Origin: Streptomyces xylophagus | GTDB lineage: Bacteria > Actinomycetota > Actinomycetes > Streptomycetales > Streptomycetaceae | Direction: 5' to 3' | Length of the DNA: 64,000 nt | Assembly (NCBI RefSeq): GCF_000716435.1 | Contig: NZ_JNWO01000001.1 | Location: 1-64,000, forward strand | Part shown: piece after piece, positions 8,843 through 18,135 of the stretch | How the letters are laid out: every line of letters begins with the position of its first letter | Position numbering within the stretch: the stretch's first letter is position 1 | Position numbers and translations under genes: made by a program | The notes under the pieces: generated by a model | Told to the model about the DNA's origin: nothing | Database searches by the model: none | What the model saw: the letters and a program-made list of their open reading frames with translations, nothing else

Positions 8843-9757
8843 ATGCCGGGCCCACTGGAAGGCAAGGTCGCGCTGGTCGCGGGGGCGACACGCGGAGCGG
8901 GACGCGGGATCGCCGTGGAGCTGGGCGCGGCGGGCGCCACCGTCTACGTGACCGGCCGCACCACCCGCGCCAAGCGCTCCGAGTACGACCGGCCCGAGAC
9001 GATCGAGGACACCGCAGACCTCGTCACCGCGGCCGGCGGCCAGGGCATCGCCGTACCCACGGACCACCTCGAGCCGTCGGCCGTACGGGCCCTCGTCGAC
9101 CGGATCGACGACGAACAGGGCCGCCTCGACATCCTCGTCAACGACATCTGGGGCGGCGAACACCTCTTCGCCTGGGACACCCCCGTGTGGGAACACGACC
9201 TCGACAAAGGCCTCCGCCTCCTCCGACTGGCCGTCGAGACGCACGCGATCACCAGCCACCACGCGCTGCCCCTGCTGCTGCGCCGGGCAGGCGGCCTGGT
9301 CGTCGAAGTGACCGACGGGACCGCCGAGTACAACCGCGACACCTACCGCGTCTCCTTCTTCTACGACCTCGCCAAGTCGTCCGTCCTGCGCATGGCCTTC
9401 GCCCTCGGCCACGAACTCGGCCCACGCGGCGCCACCGCCGTCGCGCTGACCCCGGGCTGGCTGCGCTCGGAGATCATGCTCGACCAGTTCGGCGTCCGTG
9501 AGGAGAACTGGCGCGACGCCCTGGAACGTGTCCCCCACTTCGCCATCTCGGAGACCCCGCGCTACGTCGGCCGCGCCGTCACCGCCCTCGCTGCCGACCC
9601 CGAAGTGGCCCGCTGGAACGGGCAGTCGCTGTCCAGCGGCGGACTCGCCCCGGTGTACGGCTTCACGGACCTCGACGGCAGCCGCCCGGACGCGTGGCGG
9701 TACCTGGTGGAGGTGCAGGACGTGGGGAAGCCGGCGGACGTGACCGGGTATCGGTGA
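8843..9757 (+). CDS. SDR family oxidoreductase
   Basis: A 304-residue short-chain dehydrogenase. The N-terminal nucleotide motif is GATRGAGRGIA at about residues 15-25, and the catalytic pair is YDLAK (Tyr174, Lys178). The C-terminal part (SGGLAPVYGFTDLDG) is longer than in the classical 250-residue group. GGGAGG precedes the ATG at 8843. Substrate unknown. It faces the small membrane protein gene with only nine bases between stops. Confidence 0.87.
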   Translation: MPGPLEGKVALVAGATRGAGRGIAVELGAAGATVYVTGRTTRAKRSEYDRPETIEDTADLVTAAGGQGIAVPTDHLEPSAVRALVDRIDDEQGRLDILVNDIWGGEHLFAWDTPVWEHDLDKGLRLLRLAVETHAITSHHALPLLLRRAGGLVVEVTDGTAEYNRDTYRVSFFYDLAKSSVLRMAFALGHELGPRGATAVALTPGWLRSEIMLDQFGVREENWRDALERVPHFAISETPRYVGRAVTALAADPEVARWNGQSLSSGGLAPVYGFTDLDGSRPDAWRYLVEVQDVGKPADVTGYR

Positions 9758-9766
9758 GGCGTGAGA

Positions 9767-10294
9767 TCACTCCGGGGGCGTCAGCCAGCGGCCCGAGTGG
9801 CCGGGCGGGAGTGCCAGATCCTCCCGTACGGCCGCGTAGTAGCCCTCGCGGCCGGCGCGCTGACGTTCCATCAACTCTCGCCAGGAGCCCGGGTCGTGGG
9901 CCTCCGTGCGCATGAACCGCTCCATCTCCATCACTGCGCTGACCCACGCCCGGGCCTTCTCCACCACCTCCGGACTTCCCAGCAGGATCAGCGCCTCACC
10001 GGACGGATCGCGGTCCACGGTCGCCTCGGCCAGCAGCGGTTTCGCCTCGGCCAGGGGCAAGGGGTGCGGATGCGGGTCGTTCCCGAGATGGGACGCGACC
10101 CGGTACGTCAGCGTCACGGACTTCTTGAGGGTCCGGGCGTACTCGGCGTACACCTCCAGCCGCCGCTCCTCCCAACGGGCCTCCCGCTCACGGTGGAACC
10201 TCGCCCGGTCGCCCCGCACGATCGCCACGTACGAACCGAGGGCGCCGATCACGACTCCGATCAGCGCGGGAAGTTGCTGTATGAACGCGTTCAT
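9767..10294 (-). CDS. Membrane-anchored protein, unknown function
   Basis: A 175-residue protein with one N-terminal membrane helix (LPALIGVVIGALGSYVAIV, about residues 8-27) and a cytoplasmic helical domain rich in Glu/Arg, starting RGDRARFHREREARWEERR, which is likely coiled coil. The arrangement matches a common class of actinomycete hypothetical proteins. No catalytic motif. It diverges from the SDR gene at 10345 with a 50-base gap. Confidence 0.7.
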   Translation of the reverse strand: MNAFIQQLPALIGVVIGALGSYVAIVRGDRARFHREREARWEERRLEVYAEYARTLKKSVTLTYRVASHLGNDPHPHPLPLAEAKPLLAEATVDRDPSGEALILLGSPEVVEKARAWVSAVMEMERFMRTEAHDPGSWRELMERQRAGREGYYAAVREDLALPPGHSGRWLTPPE

Positions 10295-10344
10295 GTCCGC
10301 ACGCTATCTGCCGAGTTGATCGTTCCGGCAGTACGTTCGGGACC

Positions 10345-11148
10345 ATGACTGACACAACGCGCTTCGAGGGGTACGGAGTTCTCGTCACCGGTGCGGCCCG
10401 CGGCATCGGCGCGGCCATCTCGCGGCGGCTCGCCGAGGAGGGGGCGCGGGTGCTGATGACCGACGTCGATCTGCCCGAGGCGGAGAAGACGGCGGCGGGA
10501 CTGCGCGAACTCGGTCTGGCCACCGAGGCGTTTGGCTGTGATGTGGGAGACCGGGAGGCGGTGGAGCGAGCCGTCGCCCGGGCCGTCGAGTCCTTCGGGG
10601 CGCTCGACGTCCTGGTCAACAGCGCCGCGCACTGCACGCCCGACCTCCCGCTCTTCGAGGACGAGCCCGACGACGAGTGGGCCCGCGACCTCGACATCAC
10701 CCTGACGGGGACGTACCGGTGCTGCCGCGCCGCACTCCCGCACCTGGTCGCCTCGGGACGCGGAGCCGTCGTCAACATCGGTTCGGTGAACGGCGCTCAG
10801 GACTTCGGCAACCATGCCTACAGCGCCGCCAAGGCCGGACTCACCTCGCTGACCCGCACCCTCGCCGGGCACGCCGGTCGGCGGGGCGTGCGCGTCAATC
10901 TGGTGATGCCGGGCACGGTACGGACCTCCGCGTGGGAGGGCCGGGACGCCGACCTGGATCTGCTGAGCGGGCTGTATCCGCTCGGCCGGGTCGGTGAGCC
11001 GGAGGACATCGCCGCGGCCGTCGCGTTCCTCGCCTCGCGGGATGCCTCCTGGATCACCGGGACCACCCTCGCCGTCGACGGAGGGGTCACCGCGGTCAAC
11101 ACCGGCTTCCGCAGGGCCCTTTCAGAGCGGGCGGCCGAGGGGCAGTGA
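10345..11148 (+). CDS. SDR family oxidoreductase (FabG-like)
   Basis: A 267-residue classical short-chain dehydrogenase. It has the NAD(P) motif TGAARGIGAAI, the NSAA stabilising motif, Ser in INIGSVNGAQD, the catalytic pair YSAAK (Tyr159, Lys163), and the C-terminal ITGTTLAVDGGVT. Asp41 in MTDVDLPEA at the end of the second strand suggests NAD rather than NADP. Its last 27 bases overlap the 3-prime end of the convergent decarboxylase gene. Substrate unknown. Confidence 0.9.
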   Translation: MTDTTRFEGYGVLVTGAARGIGAAISRRLAEEGARVLMTDVDLPEAEKTAAGLRELGLATEAFGCDVGDREAVERAVARAVESFGALDVLVNSAAHCTPDLPLFEDEPDDEWARDLDITLTGTYRCCRAALPHLVASGRGAVVNIGSVNGAQDFGNHAYSAAKAGLTSLTRTLAGHAGRRGVRVNLVMPGTVRTSAWEGRDADLDLLSGLYPLGRVGEPEDIAAAVAFLASRDASWITGTTLAVDGGVTAVNTGFRRALSERAAEGQ

Positions 11149-12522
11149 GGCGAGCGCCGCCAGCACCCGGTCCGTATCGGCCTCGGACGTACGCCAGTTG
11201 CTGAACGCGGCACGCAGCGCGGGTGTCCCGTCGTAGACCGTCGGTGTCAGGAAGGCCTCGTCGGTGGCGGCGACGGCCTCCGCCACGGCCGTCACCCGCT
11301 CCTGCGTGGGGTTCTCGGCCAGGGTGAAGCAGACGACGTTCAGCCGGACCGGCGCCGACAGCCGCAGGCCCGGGAGCGCGGCGATGCCCTCGCCGAGACG
11401 GTGGGCGAGGGCGACGTTGCGCTCGACGATCTCGCGGTGCCCGGCGCGGCCGTAGGCCATGAGGGAGAACCAGGCGGGGAGGGCGCGCAGTCGCCGGGAG
11501 TTCTCGGGGGTGAGGTGGAGGAAGTCCGGGTCGCCGGTGGGCGGGCCGAGGTACGGGGAGGCGTTGTGGAACACCCTGACCTGGAGGTCGCGGCGGCGGG
11601 TGAACTGGACGGCCGCGTCGTAGGGCACGTTGAGCCACTTGTGGAGGTCGACACAGACCGAGTCGGCCGCGTCGAGGCCGTCCACGAGATGCGCGTAGGT
11701 GGGGGAGAGCGCGGCGAAGCCGCCGAACGCGGCGTCCACGTGCAGCCAGAAGTCGTACCGTTCCTTGAGGGCGGCGATCGCCCGCAGGTCGTCGAAGTCG
11801 ACGGTGTTCACGGTGCCGGCGTTCGCGACGACGATTGCCGGGCGGCCGTTCAACTCGGCCAGGGTGGCGTCCAGTTGGGCCACGTCGACGGCCTCACGGT
11901 TGCCGGCGAGCACGGGCACGTGGCGCAATCGGTCCCGGCCGATGCCCAGCACGGACAGCGCCTTGGTGACACTGGAGTGCGGGCTGCCGGAGAGCACGTC
12001 GACCGGGCCGAGCGCGGCTGCCCCGTCACGGGAGACGTCCACGCCCAGGCGCTCGCCCAGCCACTCGCGGGCGACGGCGAGCCCCACGGTGTTGGACATG
12101 GTCGCGCCGGTGACGAAGGTCCCGGAGTGCGCCTCGCCCAGTCCGAACATCTCGCGCAGCCAGTCGACCGTCTCCCGCTCCAGGGCCGCCGCCCAGGAAC
12201 CGGCCGCGCCGGACACATTCTGGTCGTAGGCACTGGTCAGCCAGTCCCCGGCGACCGACGCGGGTGTCGCACCGCCGGTCACGAAACCCAGGTAGCGCGG
12301 GCCCGCCGATCCCGAGAGCCCGGGTGCCCACCGCTCGGCGAACCAGGCGAGAGCCGCCTCGCCACCGGCCCCCTCGACCGGCAGCGGCTCCCGGTCGGGC
12401 GCTGTGTCGAGCCGGACGACCGGCCGCTCGGCCACCCCGTCCAGCTCACGGGCGGCGACATCGCGGGCGGACTGCAGGAGCGCGGGGAGCCGGGAGAGAT
12501 CGTCGGCGAGAGTGTGGTGCAT
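11122..12522 (-). CDS. PLP-dependent decarboxylase (group II amino acid decarboxylase)
   Basis: A 466-residue fold-type I PLP enzyme of the aromatic-amino-acid/glutamate decarboxylase group. The PLP lysine is Lys295 in VCVDLHKWLNVPYD; the Asp that holds the pyridine ring is in FWLHVDAAFGG; GATMSNTVGLAVAREW binds the phosphate. It would make an amine and CO2 from an amino acid. The ATG at 12522 (MHHTLADDL) is chosen; the frame is open further upstream but the extra part is not family-like. The amino acid substrate cannot be told from sequence. Its 3-prime end overlaps the SDR gene by 27 bases. Confidence 0.87.
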   Translation of the reverse strand: MHHTLADDLSRLPALLQSARDVAARELDGVAERPVVRLDTAPDREPLPVEGAGGEAALAWFAERWAPGLSGSAGPRYLGFVTGGATPASVAGDWLTSAYDQNVSGAAGSWAAALERETVDWLREMFGLGEAHSGTFVTGATMSNTVGLAVAREWLGERLGVDVSRDGAAALGPVDVLSGSPHSSVTKALSVLGIGRDRLRHVPVLAGNREAVDVAQLDATLAELNGRPAIVVANAGTVNTVDFDDLRAIAALKERYDFWLHVDAAFGGFAALSPTYAHLVDGLDAADSVCVDLHKWLNVPYDAAVQFTRRRDLQVRVFHNASPYLGPPTGDPDFLHLTPENSRRLRALPAWFSLMAYGRAGHREIVERNVALAHRLGEGIAALPGLRLSAPVRLNVVCFTLAENPTQERVTAVAEAVAATDEAFLTPTVYDGTPALRAAFSNWRTSEADTDRVLAALASLPLGRPL

Positions 12523-12735
12523 GAGCGGCAGCGTAGGCCGAGGTCGCGGGTGGGGTATCGGGCCACTTCGGGGGAACTGGACTGCTGAGTGGCGCACGGC
12601 CACGGGTGCGTACGTTGACCGTGAGGCGAGGAATGTCACCGTTTCGTCGCAGCGCGACCAGTACTACAACCTCGACCGTCATACTCCGGTCTAGGTGGCA
12701 GAGATCGCAGTTCAGGCTGAGGGGGAGGGTTCGAC

Positions 12736-13431
12736 ATGGGGGACATACGCAGACGAGGTGCCATAGCGCTCGGGATCACCGGGCTGGTGGCACCGCTCAC
12801 GCTCGCGCTGGGCAGCACGCCGGCTCAGGCGGCGAGCTGTACGACACAGGCGGGGCCGTATCAGAAGCAGGTGGAGAAGTTCCTCGGCCGGCCGGTCGAC
12901 GGCAAGCAGTCGGCCGCCGACTGCAAGGTCATCCGGGCCTTCCAGACCAAGCATGGCATCACCCCGAACATCGGCTACGCCGGTTCCGTCACCTGGGGCG
13001 TGATGGACCTCATGAACAAGCAGAAGGCCGTGGGCAACAAGCCCAACGCGGCCGGCAAGTGCCCGACCAACAAGGGCCGGATCGCCTGCGTCAACCTCAC
13101 GCTCCAGATCAGCTGGATCCAGGACGGCAGCCGACTCGTCTACGGCCCGGTCCCGGTGCGCACCGGCCGCAACGGCTACGAGACCCGTACCGGTCTGAAG
13201 AAGATCTACTGGCGGGACATCGACCACGTCTCGGACATCTACAACGTGCCCATGCCGTACAGCCAGTTCTTCGACGGCGGCCAGGCCTTCCACTCGGTCA
13301 GCCTCAGCATGTGGAACCCGCCGGGCTCGCACGGCTGCGTCAACATGACCCCGGCCACCGCCAAGAAGTACTGGTCGCTCCTGAAGAAGGGCGACGACGT
13401 CTTCGTGTACGGCCGCAAGCCGGGCACCTGA
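12736..13431 (+). CDS. Secreted L,D-transpeptidase with peptidoglycan-binding domain
   Basis: A 231-residue exported enzyme. The signal peptide (GAIALGITGLVAPLTLALG, cleavage near AQAA at residue 33) is followed by a small peptidoglycan-binding-like domain (residues 38-95, FLGRPVDGKQSAADCKVIRAF) and a YkuD catalytic domain with SHGCVNM (Cys201, with His199). It forms 3-3 cross-links in peptidoglycan or attaches proteins to it. GGGGGAGGG precedes the ATG at 12736. The stop codon lies in the loop of a terminator hairpin shared with the convergent oxidoreductase. Confidence 0.92.
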   Translation: MGDIRRRGAIALGITGLVAPLTLALGSTPAQAASCTTQAGPYQKQVEKFLGRPVDGKQSAADCKVIRAFQTKHGITPNIGYAGSVTWGVMDLMNKQKAVGNKPNAAGKCPTNKGRIACVNLTLQISWIQDGSRLVYGPVPVRTGRNGYETRTGLKKIYWRDIDHVSDIYNVPMPYSQFFDGGQAFHSVSLSMWNPPGSHGCVNMTPATAKKYWSLLKKGDDVFVYGRKPGT

Positions 13432-13452
13432 CAGTCAGTCACCCGGCTTGCG
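13414..13452. terminator. Bidirectional terminator overlapping the L,D-transpeptidase stop
   Basis: CGCAAGCCGGG (13414-13424) and CCCGGCTTGCG (13442-13452) make a perfect 11-bp stem. The 17-base loop contains the stop codon, so the last codons of the gene form part of the terminator. Confidence 0.75.
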
Positions 13453-13463
13453 CTTCGAGCGTG

Positions 13464-14663
13464 TTACTCAGGCGCGTCCCCGAAGTCCGGGATCTCCAGC
13501 CTCGCTCCGCCCTGCCGTGCCGAGTCGTGCGCGACGATGCCCGGCAGGGTGTAGCGGGCCGCGACCCACGCGTTGACGGGCGGCAGCGTGCGGGAGTTGA
13601 CCGCGGTCACGAAGTCGTCCGCGAGGAAGTGGTGGCTGCCCTCGTGGCCGTTGTGGAGGTTGTCGAACTCCCGCGGCAGGCGCGACCGGTCGTGCACCGG
13701 CGCCGAGCCCGAGGTGAAGGCGGCCCGAAGGTCCGGCGCGATGTGCTGAAGTGACGGATCGTCAGGAGACATCGTGGGCTTGGGCTCCAGCAGCTCGCTG
13801 ATGTCCTGCACCCCCTTCTTGTCCTGCCAGAAAGCCACCGTGGCGAGCTGCTCCATGCTCGCGTCCGTGCCGAAGAACCGGAAACGCGACTCCCGGATCT
13901 GCGAGGGATAGCCCACCCGCCGGAACTCGTTCGTACGGAACGAGCCGCCGCCCGCCACCTCGAACAGCGCGGTGGCGTTGGAGAAGTCGTTGCCGAACTG
14001 GCTGACCTCCTTGTCGAAGACACCGTCCCCGCGCTCGTCCACGACCCCGATCGCCGACACGCTCACCGCGTGCGTCTGCCAGGCGCCGAGCACCCCGCCC
14101 ACCGAGTGCGTCGGGTACAGCAGGGGCGGATAGCTGGCGGTGGCCTTCCAGTTGTCGCCGCCGCTGTACTGGTACGCCTCGTAGAACCCCAGGTCCATGT
14201 CGTGGACGTAGTCGCCCTCGGCGTAGAAGATCCGCCCGAAGGCGCCCTCCGCGATCTGGTTGCGGGCGTGCACGGTCGCCGGGTTGTACTGGCTGGTCTC
14301 GCCCATCATGTACGTCAGCCCGGTCGCCTTGACCGCGTCGATGATCGCCGCGATCTCCTCCGTGCTGATCGCCATGGGCACCGCGGAGTACACGTGCTTG
14401 CCGGCGCCGAGCCCCTGGAGGACCAGGGGGCCGTGCGTCCAGCGCTGGGTGAAGATCGCGACGGCGTCGACGGCCTTCGACTCCAGCATCGCCTCGTACG
14501 AGGGGAAGGTGCCCGCCAGCCCTTGTTCGGCGGCCAGTTGCTCCGCCCGCTCCGGCAGGAGGTCGGTCACATAGACCTCGCTCACGCCCGGGTGGGCCTG
14601 GAACAGTCTGGCGAACTGGCCCGAGAACTGGCCTGCTCCGACGATGCCGAGGGAGAACGTCAT
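13464..14663 (-). CDS. Gfo/Idh/MocA family sugar oxidoreductase
   Basis: A 399-residue NAD(P)-dependent dehydrogenase. The N-terminal Rossmann motif is GIVGAGQFSGQF; the family loop GKHVYSAVPMA stands where EKP is usual (Val-Pro replaces the catalytic-lysine motif), so the Lys in GKHV may be the only candidate. Members oxidise or epimerise sugars, inositols or glycosides. It is the last gene of an ABC importer operon, 58 bases after the binding-protein gene, and probably processes the imported sugar. AGAAGGA precedes the ATG at 14663. Confidence 0.87.
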   Translation of the reverse strand: MTFSLGIVGAGQFSGQFARLFQAHPGVSEVYVTDLLPERAEQLAAEQGLAGTFPSYEAMLESKAVDAVAIFTQRWTHGPLVLQGLGAGKHVYSAVPMAISTEEIAAIIDAVKATGLTYMMGETSQYNPATVHARNQIAEGAFGRIFYAEGDYVHDMDLGFYEAYQYSGGDNWKATASYPPLLYPTHSVGGVLGAWQTHAVSVSAIGVVDERGDGVFDKEVSQFGNDFSNATALFEVAGGGSFRTNEFRRVGYPSQIRESRFRFFGTDASMEQLATVAFWQDKKGVQDISELLEPKPTMSPDDPSLQHIAPDLRAAFTSGSAPVHDRSRLPREFDNLHNGHEGSHHFLADDFVTAVNSRTLPPVNAWVAARYTLPGIVAHDSARQGGARLEIPDFGDAPE

Positions 14664-14695
14664 AGGTGCGTGTCCTTCTCTGACGAGAATTTCGC

Positions 14696-14724
14696 TGACG
14701 CGTCAGTCGTCGACCGACGCGTCA
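14696..14724 (-). promoter_or_regulatory. Intra-operon hairpin after the sugar-binding protein gene
   Basis: TGACGCGTC (14696-14704) pairs with GACGCGTCA (14716-14724) over 9 bp; each arm is itself nearly palindromic. The stop codon of the binding-protein gene is inside the structure. It can act as a partial terminator or protect the upstream mRNA, giving more binding protein than oxidoreductase. Confidence 0.5.
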
Positions 14725-16065
14725 CTGACCGAGGATGAAGTTGATCTGTTTGTTCGTCTTGCCCAGGCCGCTGACGGGTGCGTCGTTGGCGTAGACGTCC
14801 TGCATGGCGGGGTGCATCAACGCGTACACGTCCGCCGCGTAGTTGGTGATCGGATAGGAGAAGGTGGTGAAGTCCTTCTTGTCGGCGACCGGCCTGGTGA
14901 AGGCCGTGACATCGATGCCTTTCTTCTTGTAGGCGGCGACGGCGGTGGCCGTGCCGTCGGGGGTCGCAGGGAACACGATTCCGTAACTGCCGACCGTTTT
15001 CTGGCATTCGTCGGAGGAGAGGTACTTGACCCACTTCTCCGCGCCAGGTTTGTTGTGCGCCTTCTTGGTGATCGAGTCGGCGAGACCGTTCATCATGGTC
15101 GCGTGATCACCGGTGGGGCCGGTCGGTGTGAACGCCGTGCCGACCTTGACGCCCTTGGCCGCGTAGTACGTCGAGATCATCCACGCGCCGTCGAAGGAGG
15201 TCGCCGCCTTGCCCGACGCGATCTGCGCGTTGGCCGGGTTGGCGCCGTCGCTGTAGTCCGTGTACGGCGCCAGGTAGCCCTTCTTCGCCAGTCCGAAGTA
15301 CCACTTGATCACGGACTGGAAGGTCTTGCTGTCGTACTGGTACTCGGTGCCCCAGCGCTTCTTGTCCGTGTAGTTCCAGCCGGCCGAGCCGGTGAAGGGA
15401 CTCCACGTCGTCTGCCCGTCGGCGTCGCCCGCGCCGCCGCTGGCGAGGCCGTACGTCTTGACGTGCTTCCTGTCGAAGCCCGGCTCGTCGCCGCGCTTGC
15501 CGTTCTTGTCGACGGTGAGGTGGGCGATGGCCTTCTCGAAGGTGCCGCCGTCCGTCGGGTTCCAGGACAGGCTGTTGAGCTGGTCGGCGCTCAGTCCCGC
15601 CGACTTGGCCATTTTCTGGTTGTAGAAGAGGGCGACCGTGTCCCAGTCCTTCGGGGCGCCGTAGCGATGGCCGTCCTGGCCCACCCAGTTGGCGGCGAGC
15701 CCCGGCTGGTAGGAGGAGTCGTCGACGCCGAGGTCGTCGAGCGGCGCCAGCACCTTCAGGTCGGCGAACTGGCCGAACTTCTGGATGTGGTCGGTGAACA
15801 CGTCCGGCTGCGTGCCCGCGATGAAGCTCGCGGTGAGCTTGGTCCAGTAGTCGCCCCAGCCCAACTGCGTGATCTTCACCTTGAGTCCGGGGTTCTGCTG
15901 CGCGAAGCCCTTCGCGCAGGCCTGGTAGGCGGGGAGTTGGTTGGAGTCCCACAGCCAGTACGTCACCGTGTTCGAGGCCGACCCCACGGAGTCGCCCTTC
16001 GCGCAGCCCGCCGTCAGGGACAGCGCGAGCGCCCCGGTCAATGCCATGACCGTACGAAATCGCAT
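14722..16065 (-). CDS. ABC transporter sugar-binding lipoprotein
   Basis: A 447-residue family 1 extracellular solute-binding protein. The lipoprotein signal is MRFRTVMALTGALALSLTA followed by Gly-Cys (Cys21). The mature part has the family elements VTYWLWDS, AFIAGTQPDVFTDH, and SFDGAWMISTYY. It captures a sugar or glycoside for the two permeases encoded just upstream. No ATPase gene is in the operon, so the shared MsiK-type ATPase of Streptomyces probably powers it. AAGGGGCAGG precedes the ATG. Confidence 0.93.
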   Translation of the reverse strand: MRFRTVMALTGALALSLTAGCAKGDSVGSASNTVTYWLWDSNQLPAYQACAKGFAQQNPGLKVKITQLGWGDYWTKLTASFIAGTQPDVFTDHIQKFGQFADLKVLAPLDDLGVDDSSYQPGLAANWVGQDGHRYGAPKDWDTVALFYNQKMAKSAGLSADQLNSLSWNPTDGGTFEKAIAHLTVDKNGKRGDEPGFDRKHVKTYGLASGGAGDADGQTTWSPFTGSAGWNYTDKKRWGTEYQYDSKTFQSVIKWYFGLAKKGYLAPYTDYSDGANPANAQIASGKAATSFDGAWMISTYYAAKGVKVGTAFTPTGPTGDHATMMNGLADSITKKAHNKPGAEKWVKYLSSDECQKTVGSYGIVFPATPDGTATAVAAYKKKGIDVTAFTRPVADKKDFTTFSYPITNYAADVYALMHPAMQDVYANDAPVSGLGKTNKQINFILGQ

Positions 16066-16075
16066 GCCCTGCCCC

Positions 16076-17032
16076 TTACTTGATTCCGGTGAAGCTGATG
16101 GAGCTGACGATGCGGCGCGCGAACACCGAGAACAGCACCAGCATCGGCAGCGCGGCGATGAGGGTCGCCGCCATCAGGCCCGACCAGTCGTAGCCGGTCT
16201 GCGGGGTCTGCGAGCGGAAGATGGCCAGCGCCACCGACAGCACGCGGGAACTGTCGCTGTAGGACACCATCAGCGGCCAGAAGTAGTCGTTCCAGGACGT
16301 GATGTACGTCAGCACGCCCAACGTCAGAATCGGCGTGGACGCCATCGGCAGCAGGACCCGGAAGAAGACGCGGACCTTGCCCGCGCCGTCGAGCAGGGCG
16401 GCCTCCTCGACCTCGCGCGGGATGTTCATGAAGAACTGCTTGAGGAAGAACACCGCGAACGGCGTCATGAACATCGTCGGCAGCGCGATCCCCAACAGGG
16501 TGTCCACGAGCCCGAGTTGCTTGATGAGCACGAAGTTCGGCAGCAGGGTGAAGATGGCCGGCACCATCAGCCCGGCCAGGAACAGCCCGAACATCCGGTC
16601 CCGGCCCCGCCAGCGCAGCCGGGCGAAGGCGTAGGCGGCCATCGCGGAGAAGAACACCTGGCAGACGGTGACCAGGGTCGAGACGATCACCGAGTTGAGC
16701 AGATAGCGCCAGAACGTGAGGCCGCCGCCCGAACCGCCCTGCGCGATCGCCTCCTTGGTCGACTGGAGGCCCAGTGCGCGTTCGAAGCCGCCGGTGGTGA
16801 AGTCGACCGGGAGCGGGTCCGAGGGGTGGGCGGCGAGCCCGGTGTTCGTGGAGAGCGCGGTGCGCAGGATCCAGAAGAAGGGCAGCAGAGTGATCAGCAT
16901 GATCGCGGTCATCGCGATCCAGGCGGCGACCCTGCCGACGGAGACCGGGCGCCGGGGCGGCCGTACGGTCTCCTGCTTTGTCGTCGTCGTAGGGGTGTTG
17001 GGCACATTGGGCGTGGTGGTCAGGGTGGCCAT
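16076..17032 (-). CDS. ABC transporter permease, MalG type
   Basis: A 318-residue sugar permease with six membrane helices. The cytoplasmic EAA loop, the contact with the ATPase, is EEAALLDGAGKVRVFF followed by LLPM at about residues 205-225. The N-terminal 30 residues are Thr/Pro-rich and cytoplasmic. GGAAGGAG precedes the ATG at 17032. It pairs with the MalF-type permease encoded 15 bases upstream. Confidence 0.93.
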   Translation of the reverse strand: MATLTTTPNVPNTPTTTTKQETVRPPRRPVSVGRVAAWIAMTAIMLITLLPFFWILRTALSTNTGLAAHPSDPLPVDFTTGGFERALGLQSTKEAIAQGGSGGGLTFWRYLLNSVIVSTLVTVCQVFFSAMAAYAFARLRWRGRDRMFGLFLAGLMVPAIFTLLPNFVLIKQLGLVDTLLGIALPTMFMTPFAVFFLKQFFMNIPREVEEAALLDGAGKVRVFFRVLLPMASTPILTLGVLTYITSWNDYFWPLMVSYSDSSRVLSVALAIFRSQTPQTGYDWSGLMAATLIAALPMLVLFSVFARRIVSSISFTGIK

Positions 17033-17047
17033 GTCGACTCCTTCCGG

Positions 17048-17965
17048 TCAGCCGAGGTCGGTCTGGCCGGCACGGGTGAGCCGGTACTGGAGGAACGTGA
17101 TGGCGCTCAGCACGATCAGCAGGGCCACGGACATCGCGGACGCGTAGCCGAACTGGAAGCGTCCGAAGGCGGAGCCGTAGATGTAGTACTGGAGGACGTT
17201 CGTCGCGTTCGCCGGGCCGCCCGCGGTGGTCACCGCGACCGTGTCGAACACCTGGAACGAACCGATCACCGTCATGATCAGCACGACCGCCAACACCGGC
17301 CGCAGCAGCGGCATCGTGATCCGCCAGAACATGCGCCACTCGCTCGCGCCGTCCACCTTCGCGGCCTCGTACATGTCGTTCGGGATGGCCTGCAGCCCGG
17401 CGAACAGCAGGAGCGCGGTGTAGCCGACGTGCCGCCACACGTTGATCAGGGCGATCGTCGGGATCGCCCACGTCTTGTCGGCGAGGAAGGGGATGTGGTC
17501 GAAGCCGAGCCCGCCGATGATCTCGTTGCCGATGCCGAGCTGGGTGTCGAGGATCCACAGCCAGACGATGCCGGCGACGACGTTCGACATCAGGTACGGC
17601 GTCAGCACGATCCCGCGCAACAGGGCGGACTGGGTGAGCCGTTGGAGCAGGACGGCGATGGCGAGGGCCGCCACCGTCTGGACGCCGATGTTGATGAACA
17701 CGTACTCGACGGTGACCTTCAACGACGACCAGAAGATGGGGTCGTGGACCATCCGGTCGTAGTTGTCGAGGCCGACCCACTTCGCCGGTGTCAGCAGGTT
17801 GAAGCGGGTGAAGCTCAGGTAGATGCCCCGCAGGGTCGGCCAGAGCAGGAAGACCAGGTAGCCCAGCAGGGCCGGGGCGATGAAGACCGCCGCCAGCCGT
17901 CCGTCGCCCCCGCCTTCACGGGCCCGCGGCCGACGGGTCGGGGGACTGCTTGAGGCGATGGTCAT
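17048..17965 (-). CDS. ABC transporter permease, MalF type
   Basis: A 305-residue sugar permease and first gene of the operon. The first helix is LAAVFIAPALLGYLVFLLWP, and the EAA loop is YEAAKVDGASEWRMFWRI followed by TMPLL. AAGGGAG precedes the ATG at 17965. The 170 bases upstream hold a palindrome and the divergent ROK regulator gene. Gene order permease-permease-binding protein-enzyme is unusual, since the binding protein usually comes first. Confidence 0.93.
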   Translation of the reverse strand: MTIASSSPPTRRPRAREGGGDGRLAAVFIAPALLGYLVFLLWPTLRGIYLSFTRFNLLTPAKWVGLDNYDRMVHDPIFWSSLKVTVEYVFINIGVQTVAALAIAVLLQRLTQSALLRGIVLTPYLMSNVVAGIVWLWILDTQLGIGNEIIGGLGFDHIPFLADKTWAIPTIALINVWRHVGYTALLLFAGLQAIPNDMYEAAKVDGASEWRMFWRITMPLLRPVLAVVLIMTVIGSFQVFDTVAVTTAGGPANATNVLQYYIYGSAFGRFQFGYASAMSVALLIVLSAITFLQYRLTRAGQTDLG

Positions 17966-18012
17966 CTGGAGACTCCCTTGTCTGCGACGGCTCGTCCTCG
18001 CGGCACTTACTT

Positions 18013-18026
18013 TTGTCTCGAAACAA
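18013..18026. promoter_or_regulatory. Candidate ROK operator in the divergent promoter
   Basis: TTGTCTCGAAACAA is palindromic at 12 of 14 positions and is the only A/T-rich palindrome between the importer operon and the divergent ROK gene. It is the likely binding site of that regulator. Confidence 0.6.
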
Positions 18027-18135
18027 TCCAGGCGTCAATAGCCGCGCATGGATCTTTTCCGCACGGGATTCTGACCGTATGGTGATCCTGTTACTTCAAT
18101 GATGAAAGAAAGAGCCTTGTGGGAGTGTGACCCTC